DNA of 7,517 nt, taken from positions 1 through 7,517 of the forward strand of contig JAGLUH010000057.1 of NCBI GenBank assembly GCA_023134875.1, in the 5' to 3' direction. Positions within the stretch are counted from its first letter, which is position 1. Every line of letters starts with the position of its first letter. Of the stretch, positions 1 to 6,421 are shown piece after piece. The translations under genes and the position numbers were made by a program. The notes beneath the pieces are model-generated. The model made no database searches and was not told the origin of the DNA. It saw only the letters and a list, made by a program, of their open reading frames with translations. The DNA comes from Candidatus Zixiibacteriota bacterium. Lineage in GTDB: Bacteria > Zixibacteria > MSB-5A5 > CAIYYT01.

Positions 1-1
1 G

Positions 2-259
2 AATTACCCGAACCCGTTCAATCCGTCGACGGTAATTGAGTTTGCGCTGCCTCGTACGCGACAGGTGGAACTATCGGTCTTCAACCTGCTGGGACAGCGG
101 GTGACAACGCTGGTCGATGAGGAACTGTCGCCGGGGGCCTACCGGGTGACCTGGGATGGCCGCGATCTGTACGGCAACGAGGCGGCCAGCGGCGTGTATT
201 TCTACCGCCTGCGAACCGAGGACTGGGTCGAAACTCGCAAGATGACATTGTTGAAGTAG
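2..259 (+). CDS. C-terminal end of an exported protein with a FlgD-like / type IX-style sorting domain (5' partial)
   Basis: The frame is open from base 2 to the TAG at 257-259, giving 85 visible residues; the rest of the protein lies to the left. It opens with [10 protein letters not shown], followed by [29 protein letters not shown], and ends [10 protein letters not shown]...TRKMTLLK. This is the classic FlgD Ig-like / Por secretion-tail arrangement found at the end of long secreted proteins in Bacteroidetes-Chlorobi relatives and many candidate phyla. In species with a type IX system this tail directs export across the outer membrane and surface attachment; whether that holds here is inference. 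The functional part of the protein is outside the window, so its activity cannot be named. A GTG at 65 is internal to the domain and is not the start. Confidence 0.9.
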   Translation, partial: NYPNPFNPSTVIEFALPRTRQVELSVFNLLGQRVTTLVDEELSPGAYRVTWDGRDLYGNEAASGVYFYRLRTEDWVETRKMTLLK

Positions 260-322
260 TGAGTTGACAGAGGCCAGCTTCCATGTTTCTCGGTCGGTGC
301 TTTACTATTAGCGTATGTGGGT

Positions 323-342
323 GGCAGACGTCCGCGTCTGCC
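323..342. repeat. Intergenic palindrome 1 (8-bp arms, 4-nt loop)
   Basis: GGCAGACG at 323-330 is perfectly complementary to CGTCTGCC at 335-342 around a TCCG loop. It is followed by CCTTGGTG, close to the CGTTGGTC that follows the palindrome at 486-505. It looks like one unit of a REP-like dispersed repeat. There is no T-run after it, so it is not a normal intrinsic terminator. Confidence 0.7.
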
Positions 343-364
343 CCTTGGTGTTACTTGATGAACG

Positions 365-384
365 GGCAGGTCGGGAGCCCTGCC
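365..384. repeat. Intergenic palindrome 2 (6-bp arms)
   Basis: GGCAGG at 365-370 pairs with CCTGCC at 379-384 around an 8-nt loop. The total length is again 20 bp and the GGCAG...CTGCC ends match the neighbouring palindromes, so it is probably a diverged member of the same family. Confidence 0.5.
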
Positions 385-485
385 GCGCACAGTATCGCTT
401 AGGTAAAATCGGGATTTCTTCTCGAAGATCGGCTTTTTCAACATGCTCCTCGCTGTGCCCCTACGAGTGATGATGTTCAGCGCGC

Positions 486-505
486 GGCAGACCTCTTGGT
501 CTGCC
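486..505. repeat. Intergenic palindrome 3 (8-bp arms, 4-nt loop)
   Basis: GGCAGACC at 486-493 is perfectly complementary to GGTCTGCC at 498-505 around TCTT. Compared with palindrome 1, the last arm base has changed on both sides (G/C to C/G), so pairing is kept while the sequence differs. It ends 33 bp before the start codon at 539, so it may form a hairpin in the leader of that gene. Confidence 0.7.
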
Positions 506-538
506 CGTTGGTCATGATCAATTAGGTTGTAAGACATT

Positions 539-1315
539 ATGGGAACAATTGCACTACTGACCGACTTCGGCGAGAGAGATGGTTTTGTCGGCATGATGAA
601 GGGCGCGATTCTCAAAGTCGCCCCCCAGGCACAGATCATCGACATGACTCATACAATCAGTTCATTTGATATTAAAGGCGCCGCTTTCCTCTTGCAGAAG
701 TCGGTTAAGCACTACTCACCAGCAACGGTTTTCGTGACTGTTGTTGACCCCGGTGTCGGTACTGAGAGAAAGATCATTGCTGCCTCTGCTGGTAGCTACT
801 TCTTCGTCGCTCCCGATAACGGTATCCTGAGTTACGCCTTGAGCGACTTCCCGCAACGTGAAGTAGTGTCGGTGGAGAACCGAGATTACTTTGCGGACAG
901 CATCTCCTATACCTTTCAGGGCCGCGATATCATGGCTCCGGTAGCGGCGCATATCAGCCAGGGTTTGTCTCTCTGCGACCTGGGCCCGCCGCTTGAGAAT
1001 TACCAGCGTCTGCCGCTGCTAAAGCTGCTCAAACGTGACCGCACGCTTATCGGCGAAATTGTTTATGTTGACAAATTCGGTAACATGATTAGTAATATCT
1101 CTTGTGAGGAGCTGCCCTCGCATCGGCAATTGACGGAGCTTAGTGTGCGTGTGGGTGAACATGAAGGATTATTGTTTGTTAACAGTTATGCGCAGGGGCG
1201 GGGATTGGCGGCGACAGTGTCGGGATTGGGGACGGTTGAAGTATTTGTCTATCAGGACAGCGCTGCCGCACAATTTGCCAAACCGATTGGTACTGTCATT
1301 ACCGTTGAGGGATAA
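539..1315 (+). CDS. SAM hydroxide adenosyltransferase (DUF62, chlorinase/fluorinase superfamily)
   Basis: The product is 258 aa, the usual size for the DUF62 / SAM_HAT_N family, whose characterised hydrolytic members split S-adenosylmethionine with water into adenosine and methionine. N-terminal hallmarks are LLTDFGERDGFVGMMKG (residues 6-22) and VVDPGVGTERK (68-78), which supplies D70 and R77 of the family's Asp-Arg-His triad. The C-terminal domain carries VYVDKFGNMISNI, the expected D-FGN-x-x-(S/T)-N signature. One oddity: the usual FHGRD motif reads FQGRD here (Q127, codon CAG), so the catalytic His position is Gln. The cell role of these enzymes is poorly known; control of SAM level is the common suggestion. 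The ATG at 539 has only a weak ribosome site, but residues 1-10 match the family start. The gene leads a tight cluster with nrdR, 3 bp downstream. Family assignment is firm; catalytic activity is less certain because of Q127. Confidence 0.93.
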   Translation: MGTIALLTDFGERDGFVGMMKGAILKVAPQAQIIDMTHTISSFDIKGAAFLLQKSVKHYSPATVFVTVVDPGVGTERKIIAASAGSYFFVAPDNGILSYALSDFPQREVVSVENRDYFADSISYTFQGRDIMAPVAAHISQGLSLCDLGPPLENYQRLPLLKLLKRDRTLIGEIVYVDKFGNMISNISCEELPSHRQLTELSVRVGEHEGLLFVNSYAQGRGLAATVSGLGTVEVFVYQDSAAAQFAKPIGTVITVEG

Positions 1316-1318
1316 TAG

Positions 1319-1765
1319 ATGAAGTGTCCTTTTTGTGGCGCCGATTCCGACAAGGTGGTTGACTCGCGTTCCGTGCAGGAGGGACGGGCGGTGCGCCGCC
1401 GTCGTGAGTGTCAATCATGTCATGAGCGATTCACTACCTACGAGTACATCGAACGAGCGACGCTGATGGTGGTCAAGGCTGATCAACGCCGCGAACCGTT
1501 TGATCGGGTCAAGCTCGTGCGCGGGTTAGAACTGGCCGCTGCCAAGCGACCGATCTCCACTGACCAGATTCAGAAACTGGTCGAAGAGGTGGAAAGCAAG
1601 CTCTTCGATCTGGGGAAGGCGGAGGTCTCGTCACAAATGATCGGCGAACTGGTGACCGAACGTTTACGTGAACTTGATGAAGTCGCCTACGTTCGCTTCG
1701 CCTCGGTCTATCGTAATTTCCGCGACAAAACCGAATTCGCTGATGAGCTGAAAAAGCTCAAATGA
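1319..1765 (+). CDS. nrdR: Transcriptional repressor NrdR
   Basis: The product is 148 aa, the standard NrdR length. An N-terminal zinc ribbon uses C3, C6, C31 and C34 (CPFCG ... CQSC), with the basic stretch RAVRRRRE between the pairs and RFTTYEYIE after it. Residues from about 49 to 139 form the ATP-cone domain that senses ATP/dATP. NrdR is a nucleotide-sensing repressor that binds paired NrdR boxes upstream of ribonucleotide reductase genes. No ribonucleotide reductase gene is in this window and I see no convincing NrdR-box pair. The ATG at 1319 directly follows tandem stops TAA TAG (1313-1318) of the preceding gene, and the ribosome site GAGGG lies inside that gene's last codons, suggesting translational coupling. 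Confidence 0.96.
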   Translation: MKCPFCGADSDKVVDSRSVQEGRAVRRRRECQSCHERFTTYEYIERATLMVVKADQRREPFDRVKLVRGLELAAAKRPISTDQIQKLVEEVESKLFDLGKAEVSSQMIGELVTERLRELDEVAYVRFASVYRNFRDKTEFADELKKLK

Positions 1766-1780
1766 CTTCCTGACAGAAGT

Positions 1781-2527
1781 ATGAATCCCCAACGATTCGA
1801 AGCCAACGATCATGACACTGACGACTTGCCCCTGCTGGAGCACCTGGAGGAACTGCGGCAGCGTCTGATTCGGATTCTCGCGTCGCTCCTGATCTTCTCC
1901 ATCATCAGTTACCTTTTCTCCGATTACTTACTTGACCAGGTGGTAAAACCGGTGGGCGTGGTCTATTTCCGTGAGCCGACCGGCGCTTTCATGGTCAGGA
2001 TCAAGATATCCCTCTTCTGCGGTATAATGATATCGGTGCCGGTAATCCTCTATCACTTCTGGAAATTCGTCGTGCCGGGGCTTTATGCGCGCGAGATCAA
2101 ACATCTCCTGCCGGTGGTAATGTTCGGCACCCTCTTCTTTTTCGGTGGCGCCGCTTTTTGCTACCTGGTGGTCGTACCGATTGCTATGGACTTCCTCAAG
2201 AGCTTTGCCACCGAGAACGTCAAGGCCTGGATCGATATCAAGGAGTACTTCTCTTTTGTGATCTACATGTGTCTGGCTTTCGGGGTGGTGTTTGAGTTGC
2301 CGATCATCAGCTATTTTTTCGGCAAGATAGGGATCGTTACCTCGAAGATGCTCTCGCGGTGGCGGCGTTATGCCCTGGTGATCATACTGGTACTGGCGAT
2401 GGTGTTGACGCCGCCCGATGTTTTCAGCCAGATGTTACTGGCGCTGCCTCTCTATCTTCTTTACGAGGTCTCCATTATCGTGGTGCGGCTCACCGGCCGC
2501 CGCGAAGAAAAACCGGATACTGACTAA
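1781..2527 (+). CDS. tatC: Sec-independent protein translocase subunit TatC
   Basis: The 248-aa polytopic inner-membrane protein is the substrate-receptor subunit of the Tat pathway, which exports folded proteins with twin-arginine signals. Family signatures occur in order: cytoplasmic N-terminus EHLEELRQRL (about residues 20-29), YHFWKFVVPGLYAREIKHL after the second hydrophobic region, WIDIKEYFSFV, FELPI, and LTPPDVFSQMLLALPLYLLYE near the end. Hydrophobic segments fit the usual six membrane spans. The acidic N-terminus and charged C-terminal tail should both be cytoplasmic. It starts 15 bp after nrdR, with only a weak GAAG upstream of the ATG, so it is probably read from the same transcript. 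No tatA or tatB is in the window; they must be encoded elsewhere. Confidence 0.96.
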   Translation: MNPQRFEANDHDTDDLPLLEHLEELRQRLIRILASLLIFSIISYLFSDYLLDQVVKPVGVVYFREPTGAFMVRIKISLFCGIMISVPVILYHFWKFVVPGLYAREIKHLLPVVMFGTLFFFGGAAFCYLVVVPIAMDFLKSFATENVKAWIDIKEYFSFVIYMCLAFGVVFELPIISYFFGKIGIVTSKMLSRWRRYALVIILVLAMVLTPPDVFSQMLLALPLYLLYEVSIIVVRLTGRREEKPDTD

Positions 2528-2601
2528 CTTGCTCCAAGTGAATCGTAGACTGTTGGTTCATCGTTTGCTAAACCTGCAACCAGACGATAGATAAATAATT
2601 G

Positions 2602-2629
2602 TTGGTTATCGGTGAGGTGGCGTTATATT
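2602..2629 (+). promoter_or_regulatory. Candidate sigma70-like promoter just upstream of the PrsW-like gene
   Basis: TTGGTT (2602-2607) and TATATT (2624-2629) are separated by 16 bp. Transcription would be expected to begin about 7 bp after the -10 box, almost on the ATG at 2637, implying a leaderless or nearly leaderless mRNA. This agrees with the lack of a Shine-Dalgarno there. It is a sequence match only; such boxes also occur by chance. Confidence 0.35.
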
Positions 2630-2636
2630 TGCCGCC

Positions 2637-4118
2637 ATGAAGCCGATGCAGATGATTATGAAACGGCTGCTATTGATTCTTCTTCTTGTTGCCTTCCGGG
2701 GGGTGTATCCTCTCGATCTGACGGAGGAATACCAACCGGGTGAAGTGGTGAGATTCTCACTTGAGAAAAAAGACAAAACGGCGGGGACACAGGATGTAAC
2801 CTGTCTCGGCTGGCAGGTGATTGAAAATGAATCTCTCTATGTGTTTCAGATGAAAAGCACTACCCGATTAACCCAGGCTGGTCGGGGGATTGATATAGTC
2901 ATCACATCACAGGCAGGCTATCTGGCGGACGGTCGCCCACGGGACTATCAATATCAGATCGATGTTCTCGGCCGCACGGTCAAGCATCGGGGGGGGTTCA
3001 CCGGTAAAGACTACTTCGGTTCCACCACCCGCTTTGGCGTCGACCAACCTTTCCTTATCCCCACTACTGGCTGGCCAATCCTCTTTGACAGCAATTTCGG
3101 ACTGCAATGGGAGATCGTCGCCAGGGGTTTTACGCTTGAGGTTGGCGACAGCATGATACTGGCGGCCATGATTCCCCAGCTTGATACTTTAGTGAATCTG
3201 AAAGTGACGGCGTTGCCATCTTCAAAGTACCTCTATGACGGCAAGCAACTGCCGGTTCGTGTTTATCGGATTGATCCGGTCAATCAGTTGTTATATATAG
3301 ATCAGCAGGGCCGGTTGCTGCGCGCCTATGATACTGTTGAACGCAACGTGGTCAGGCGGTTATCCGCAGATCAAGTAGCTGAGATCAGTTCCGAGCCGCT
3401 GTTTGATACCTTATTCAAACGCCTGCCTGTCTATGCGCTTATCTTTGCCTTTGGTCTCGCCTGGCTGCTTGTCCTTGCCCGTCGACGCCTGATGAGGCTC
3501 GATGTGATTGCTCTTCTCCTGCTTGGCGGCATTCTCTACTGGCCCTCGCTCAAGCTGGTGACCTATGTGGCGCTGCTGTTCGAGCGTTACTTGGCTTCTC
3601 CTTTTTCGCCGCAGGCGGGCAGCTATCTGATTCTGTTTGTGCTGGCGCTGCTGATCGCTCTCGGCGAGGAGTTGACCAAGTTCGTTCTCATCTGGTTGCG
3701 AACGATAATAAAATCGGTCAGGGATTCAGGTCAGGCTGTTGCCCTGGGCGCCGCCGTCGGTGCCGGGTTTGGTCTGGTGCAAGCCGCCTATCTCACCAAT
3801 TTCGCTCCCGATGGTTCGATCTTGGTAACTGCCGACCTGTTCCAGCGGTTCTTTGTGATCGGTGTCAACGCCGGTACCGGCGCGCTGATCGGTTTGCTGC
3901 TGGTAGCCAGGAAACAGCCGCTATATTTCCTGATACCCCTGGGAATCAAGACCATCCTGGGCTGGCTTTTTGCCTTCGTGCAGAAGGGAGTTGCCGGGGC
4001 CGATTTCTATCACCTGACGACGGCCGTGATCTGTGTCGCCACCCTGGTCACTATCTACCTTCTTTACCGGTATCTCCCACAACTGAGGACACGAGCGCTG
4101 CGACGAGAGAAGAAATAG
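2637..4118 (+). CDS. Membrane protein with extracytoplasmic beta-rich domain and PrsW-like C-terminal domain
   Basis: The product is 493 aa. Residues 1-25 (MKPMQMIMKRLLLILLLVAF...) form a signal peptide or anchor. Residues about 26-260 are a hydrophilic, beta-rich region beginning LTEEYQPGEVVRFSLEKKD, in the style of DUF3108-like periplasmic domains. From about 264 there are roughly seven membrane spans. ALGEELTKF (E344, E345, K348), GAGFGLVQAAYL and QRFFVIGVNAGTGALIG follow the motif layout of PrsW-type membrane proteases in the CPBP/glutamic membrane-protease superfamily. However, the second-motif Glu appears as Q382 and the expected His of the third motif as N411, and no HG-type motif follows in GIKTILGWLFAF. 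It may be an inactive relative or a divergent family. The start at 2637 has no ribosome site; ATGs at 2646, 2652 and 2658 are alternatives that keep the signal peptide. The role is unknown; the PrsW link is inferred from motifs. Confidence 0.7.
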   Translation: MKPMQMIMKRLLLILLLVAFRGVYPLDLTEEYQPGEVVRFSLEKKDKTAGTQDVTCLGWQVIENESLYVFQMKSTTRLTQAGRGIDIVITSQAGYLADGRPRDYQYQIDVLGRTVKHRGGFTGKDYFGSTTRFGVDQPFLIPTTGWPILFDSNFGLQWEIVARGFTLEVGDSMILAAMIPQLDTLVNLKVTALPSSKYLYDGKQLPVRVYRIDPVNQLLYIDQQGRLLRAYDTVERNVVRRLSADQVAEISSEPLFDTLFKRLPVYALIFAFGLAWLLVLARRRLMRLDVIALLLLGGILYWPSLKLVTYVALLFERYLASPFSPQAGSYLILFVLALLIALGEELTKFVLIWLRTIIKSVRDSGQAVALGAAVGAGFGLVQAAYLTNFAPDGSILVTADLFQRFFVIGVNAGTGALIGLLLVARKQPLYFLIPLGIKTILGWLFAFVQKGVAGADFYHLTTAVICVATLVTIYLLYRYLPQLRTRALRREKK

Positions 4119-4127
4119 CTTTTTTAC

Positions 4128-4157
4128 TTGCAATATAATTCGAGAAAATTGTATAAT
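4128..4157 (+). promoter_or_regulatory. Candidate sigma70-like promoter for the ferredoxin gene
   Basis: TTGCAA (4128-4133) and a perfect TATAAT (4152-4157) are 18 bp apart in an AT-rich patch that stands out from its surroundings. A second TATAAT lies at 4134-4139. Transcription would begin near 4164, giving a leader of about 60 nt before the ferredoxin start. With the terminator at 4431-4463 this suggests a single-gene transcript. Confidence 0.55.
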
Positions 4158-4225
4158 TGGCTGGCCCTGCCAAGGTAAGGTATGGCGAGGTCGGATGCCG
4201 GTGTTATCTAAGGAGGAAGCAACAA

Positions 4226-4411
4226 ATGGCAATGAAAATCACAGACGAGTGCACGGCTTGCGGTCTTTGCACCCCCGAATGTCCCAACGAAGCGATTACC
4301 GAAGGCGATATTTTCGTTATCGATCCCGACAAGTGCGATGAGTGTGAGGATGTCGAAGGCGGTTCTCGTTGTGTAGAAGTCTGTCCGGTTGATTGCATCG
4401 AGAAAGTGTAG
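4226..4411 (+). CDS. 2[4Fe-4S] ferredoxin, Alvin-like
   Basis: This 61-aa soluble electron carrier has two cluster motifs. The first is C9-x2-C12-x2-C15-x3-C19-P; the second is C37-x2-C40-x8-C49-x3-C53-P, followed by an extra C57. The 8-residue spacing inside the second motif and the extra Cys after it are typical of Allochromatium-type (Alvin-like) ferredoxins rather than the short clostridial form. The protein is acidic, as usual. The start ATG at 4226 is chosen because a near-perfect Shine-Dalgarno AAGGAGG (4210-4216) sits 9 nt upstream; the ATG at 4232 is a less well-spaced alternative. The frame stays open upstream to about 4157, but that part has no family similarity. The strong ribosome site and private promoter and terminator suggest high, independent expression. 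Its redox partners cannot be told from the neighbours. Confidence 0.94.
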   Translation: MAMKITDECTACGLCTPECPNEAITEGDIFVIDPDKCDECEDVEGGSRCVEVCPVDCIEKV

Positions 4412-4430
4412 GGGGCGAGTAGATATGCTT

Positions 4431-4463
4431 AAGAGTGCCGCACCAAAGACTGCGGCACTTTTT
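4431..4463 (+). terminator. Intrinsic terminator after the ferredoxin gene
   Basis: AGTGCCGCA (4434-4442) pairs perfectly with TGCGGCACT (4451-4459) around an 8-nt loop, and TTTTT follows from 4459. The upstream AAG can extend the stem into the T-run. It lies 20 bp after the ferredoxin stop and separates it from the archease-rtcB pair. Confidence 0.9.
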
Positions 4464-4501
4464 GGTTAGGATGGTTTAGAAGCTCTGGTTACCAGGCCGG
4501 C

Positions 4502-4507
4502 AAGGAG
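4502..4507 (+). promoter_or_regulatory. Shine-Dalgarno AAGGAG that decides the archease start
   Basis: AAGGAG at 4502-4507 abuts an out-of-frame ATG (4508) with zero spacing, too close for efficient use. It stands 5 nt before ATC at 4513, which is in the archease frame and at the N-terminal position the family predicts. Confidence 0.6.
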
Positions 4508-4512
4508 ATGGT

Positions 4513-4950
4513 ATCAACAGGGGATTTGAGTTTCAGTTTGTCGATGGTATCGCCATCGCTGACGCTGCTTTTCGGGCGTCGGGCGCTGACCTGCCGCAGT
4601 TGTTCGGCTCCTGCGCGGCGGCGCTGTTCAGCGTGATCACCGACCTGGAATCGATAGAGAAATCGGTGGAGCGCAGGGTTGACTTGAGAGCCGAGGAACT
4701 GGACGCGCTGCTCTACGATTGGTTAGCGGAATTGGTCTATCTGAAAGATGTCCATCGGGAACTCTACTGCGAGTTTCGCATCGAGCTACAGCAACATGAT
4801 GGATTCCATCTCGTTGCCGCGGTGGGTGGTGAACTGATCGATCCCTTACGGCATCATACCAGAACGGATGTCAAGGCGGTAACCTATCATCGTTTAGAGA
4901 TTAAAAAAACTGATTCCGGTTATGAGGCTTTTGTAGTCCTGGATTTGTGA
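4513..4950 (+). CDS. Archease, RtcB activator (apparent ATC start or N-terminal frame anomaly)
   Basis: Archease is the small cofactor that speeds guanylylation of the RNA ligase RtcB and allows multiple turnover; rtcB follows after 1 bp. From the ATC at 4513 the product is 145 aa, the usual archease size. The N-terminus FEFQFVDGIAIADAAFRA corresponds to the family's (Y/F)-x-(D/E)-H-T-A-D-I-A-F region, in its IAIAD variant (D11, D17). LLYDWLAELVYL (D69) and KAVTYHRLEI (121-130) are typical, and it ends VVLDL with the conserved Asp D144. The oddity is the start: the frame has a TAG at 4477 and no ATG, GTG or TTG before 4600, where starting would remove the conserved metal-binding N-terminus. 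An ATG at 4508 is in another frame that ends soon after. Either ATC initiates, a base is missing in this sequence (for example in the G-run near 4520-4523), or ribosomes shift frame. Family identity is firm; the start is uncertain. Confidence 0.85.
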   Translation: MNRGFEFQFVDGIAIADAAFRASGADLPQLFGSCAAALFSVITDLESIEKSVERRVDLRAEELDALLYDWLAELVYLKDVHRELYCEFRIELQQHDGFHLVAAVGGELIDPLRHHTRTDVKAVTYHRLEIKKTDSGYEAFVVLDL

Positions 4951-4951
4951 T

Positions 4952-6397
4952 ATGGAAAGAAGAAAAATCAAAGAAGGTGTCTGGGAAATCCCCGTCACTG
5001 CCAAAGAGGGGATGAATACCCCGGCGCGGCTGTATTCCTCCGACTCCCTGATCGAATCAATCGACCAGGGAGTGATGGAACAAATAACCAATGTCGCCTG
5101 CCTCCCCGGTATCGCCGGGCCGGCGCTCTGTATGCCTGACGGCCACTGGGGCTATGGTTTTCCCATCGGCGGTGTTGCGGCGTTCTCGACATCGGAGGGC
5201 GTAATCTCGCCCGGTGGCATTGGCTTCGATATCAACTGCGGTATGCGTTTACTGCGCAGCAACTTGACTCTGGACGAGGTCAAACCGAAGCTGCCGGAAC
5301 TTCTCAACAAGCTGTTTGCCTATGTGCCCGCCGGAGTCGGCACCAAAGGATCGGTTCCCTTAAGTCGCAAGGAATTCGAGCAATTGATGCGGGATGGGAT
5401 CGATTGGTGCGTCAAGAAAGGTCTGGCTACCAGGGAGGATGAAGAGAGTGTCGAGCAGCGCGGCAGGCTGCATCCCGCTGATCCCGGCTGTGTGTCCAAG
5501 AAGGCATTTGATCGCGGCGTCAGCCAACTGGGGACATTGGGTTCCGGTAATCATTACCTCGAAATTGAAGTGGTCAAAGAGGAAAACGTCTACGACCCTG
5601 AGACGGCACGTCGCTTCGGTCTCGATCGTCCCGATCAAATTGTCATCAACGTCCATTGCGGCTCGCGTGGTTTCGGGCACCAGGTGGCGACCGACTACCT
5701 GCAGGTATTCACCAAGGCGGTGCAGAAATACGGCATCAAGATCAACGACCGTGAATTGGCCTGTGCGCCTTTCGACTCGCCGGAAGGGCAGGACTACTTC
5801 AAGGCGATGAATTGCGCCGCCAACAACGCCTTTGCCAACCGCCAGGTGATCGCTTACAACATCCGCCGCGCTTTCCGTGATGTCTTCGGCAAATCAGATA
5901 CCGAGCTGGGCATCAGCACCATCTATGATGTCGCTCATAACATCGCCAAGGTGGAGAAGTATATAATCGATGGCAAAGAGCAGGAAGTTGTGGTTCACCG
6001 CAAGGGAGCCACCCGCTCCTTCGGGCCGGGTTCTTATGATCTTCCCTCCAAGTATCGTGATGTCGGCCAGCCGGTATTGGTCGGTGGCTCAATGCAAGCC
6101 GGTTCCTACCTGCTTGCGGGAACATCTCTGGCGGAGAAAGAGACCTATGGTTCCACTCTGCATGGCGCCGGTCGGACACTCTCCCGGATGAAGGCAAAGA
6201 AGATGATTCGCGGCGACAACCTGCGACGCCAGATGGAGGATGACGGTATCCTGGTGCGGGCCGCCTCGATGCGAGGGTTGGCGGAGGAAGCCGGTTTCGC
6301 CTATAAGAATATCGATGAAGTAATCAAAGCCGTTGATGAAATCGGTATCTCCCGCAAGGTGGCGAAGCTGCTGCCGATCGGTAATATCAAAGGTTAA
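4952..6397 (+). CDS. rtcB: RNA-splicing ligase RtcB
   Basis: The 481-aa GTP- and Mn2+-dependent ligase joins RNA 2',3'-cyclic phosphate or 3'-phosphate ends to 5'-OH ends, in tRNA splicing or RNA repair. All expected active-site residues are visible: D93 and C96 in GFDINCGMR, N200 and H201 in GSGNHYLE, H235 in VHCGSRGFGH, H329 in YDVAHNIA, the HRKGATRSFGPG motif at 349, and H404 in TLHGAGR, the His that carries the GMP. Length and the positions of H329 and H404 match archaeal (Pyrococcus-type) RtcB closely. No intein or frameshift is seen. The ATG at 4952 lies 1 bp after the archease stop with no strong ribosome site, so translation is probably coupled to archease. No RtcR-type sigma54 activator or RtcA cyclase is in the window, so this looks like an archease-dependent system and not an E. 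coli-type rtcBA operon. Confidence 0.98.
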   Translation: MERRKIKEGVWEIPVTAKEGMNTPARLYSSDSLIESIDQGVMEQITNVACLPGIAGPALCMPDGHWGYGFPIGGVAAFSTSEGVISPGGIGFDINCGMRLLRSNLTLDEVKPKLPELLNKLFAYVPAGVGTKGSVPLSRKEFEQLMRDGIDWCVKKGLATREDEESVEQRGRLHPADPGCVSKKAFDRGVSQLGTLGSGNHYLEIEVVKEENVYDPETARRFGLDRPDQIVINVHCGSRGFGHQVATDYLQVFTKAVQKYGIKINDRELACAPFDSPEGQDYFKAMNCAANNAFANRQVIAYNIRRAFRDVFGKSDTELGISTIYDVAHNIAKVEKYIIDGKEQEVVVHRKGATRSFGPGSYDLPSKYRDVGQPVLVGGSMQAGSYLLAGTSLAEKETYGSTLHGAGRTLSRMKAKKMIRGDNLRRQMEDDGILVRAASMRGLAEEAGFAYKNIDEVIKAVDEIGISRKVAKLLPIGNIKG

Positions 6398-6421
6398 AGG
6401 GGAAACCAAACCAACAATTAA

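Noticed and set aside
264..310. Promoter from TTGACA at 264-269
   Set aside because: No acceptable -10 box lies 15-19 bp downstream; the nearest TACTAT is about 33 bp away.
202..645. 147-aa minus-strand reading frame
   Set aside because: It spans three palindromes and overlaps the conserved start of the SAM enzyme on the other strand; its composition is not protein-like.
4157..4225. N-terminal extension of the ferredoxin from 4157
   Set aside because: The extension overlaps the promoter-like TATAAT, has no family similarity, and bypasses the near-perfect Shine-Dalgarno at 4210-4216.
4600..4950. Archease starting at TTG 4600 (116 aa)
   Set aside because: This would delete the conserved FVDGIAIADAAFRA region with its metal-binding Asp, which is clearly coded upstream in the same frame.
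5360..5810. Reading frames on both strands inside rtcB
   Set aside because: They are shadows of the fully conserved rtcB coding sequence.
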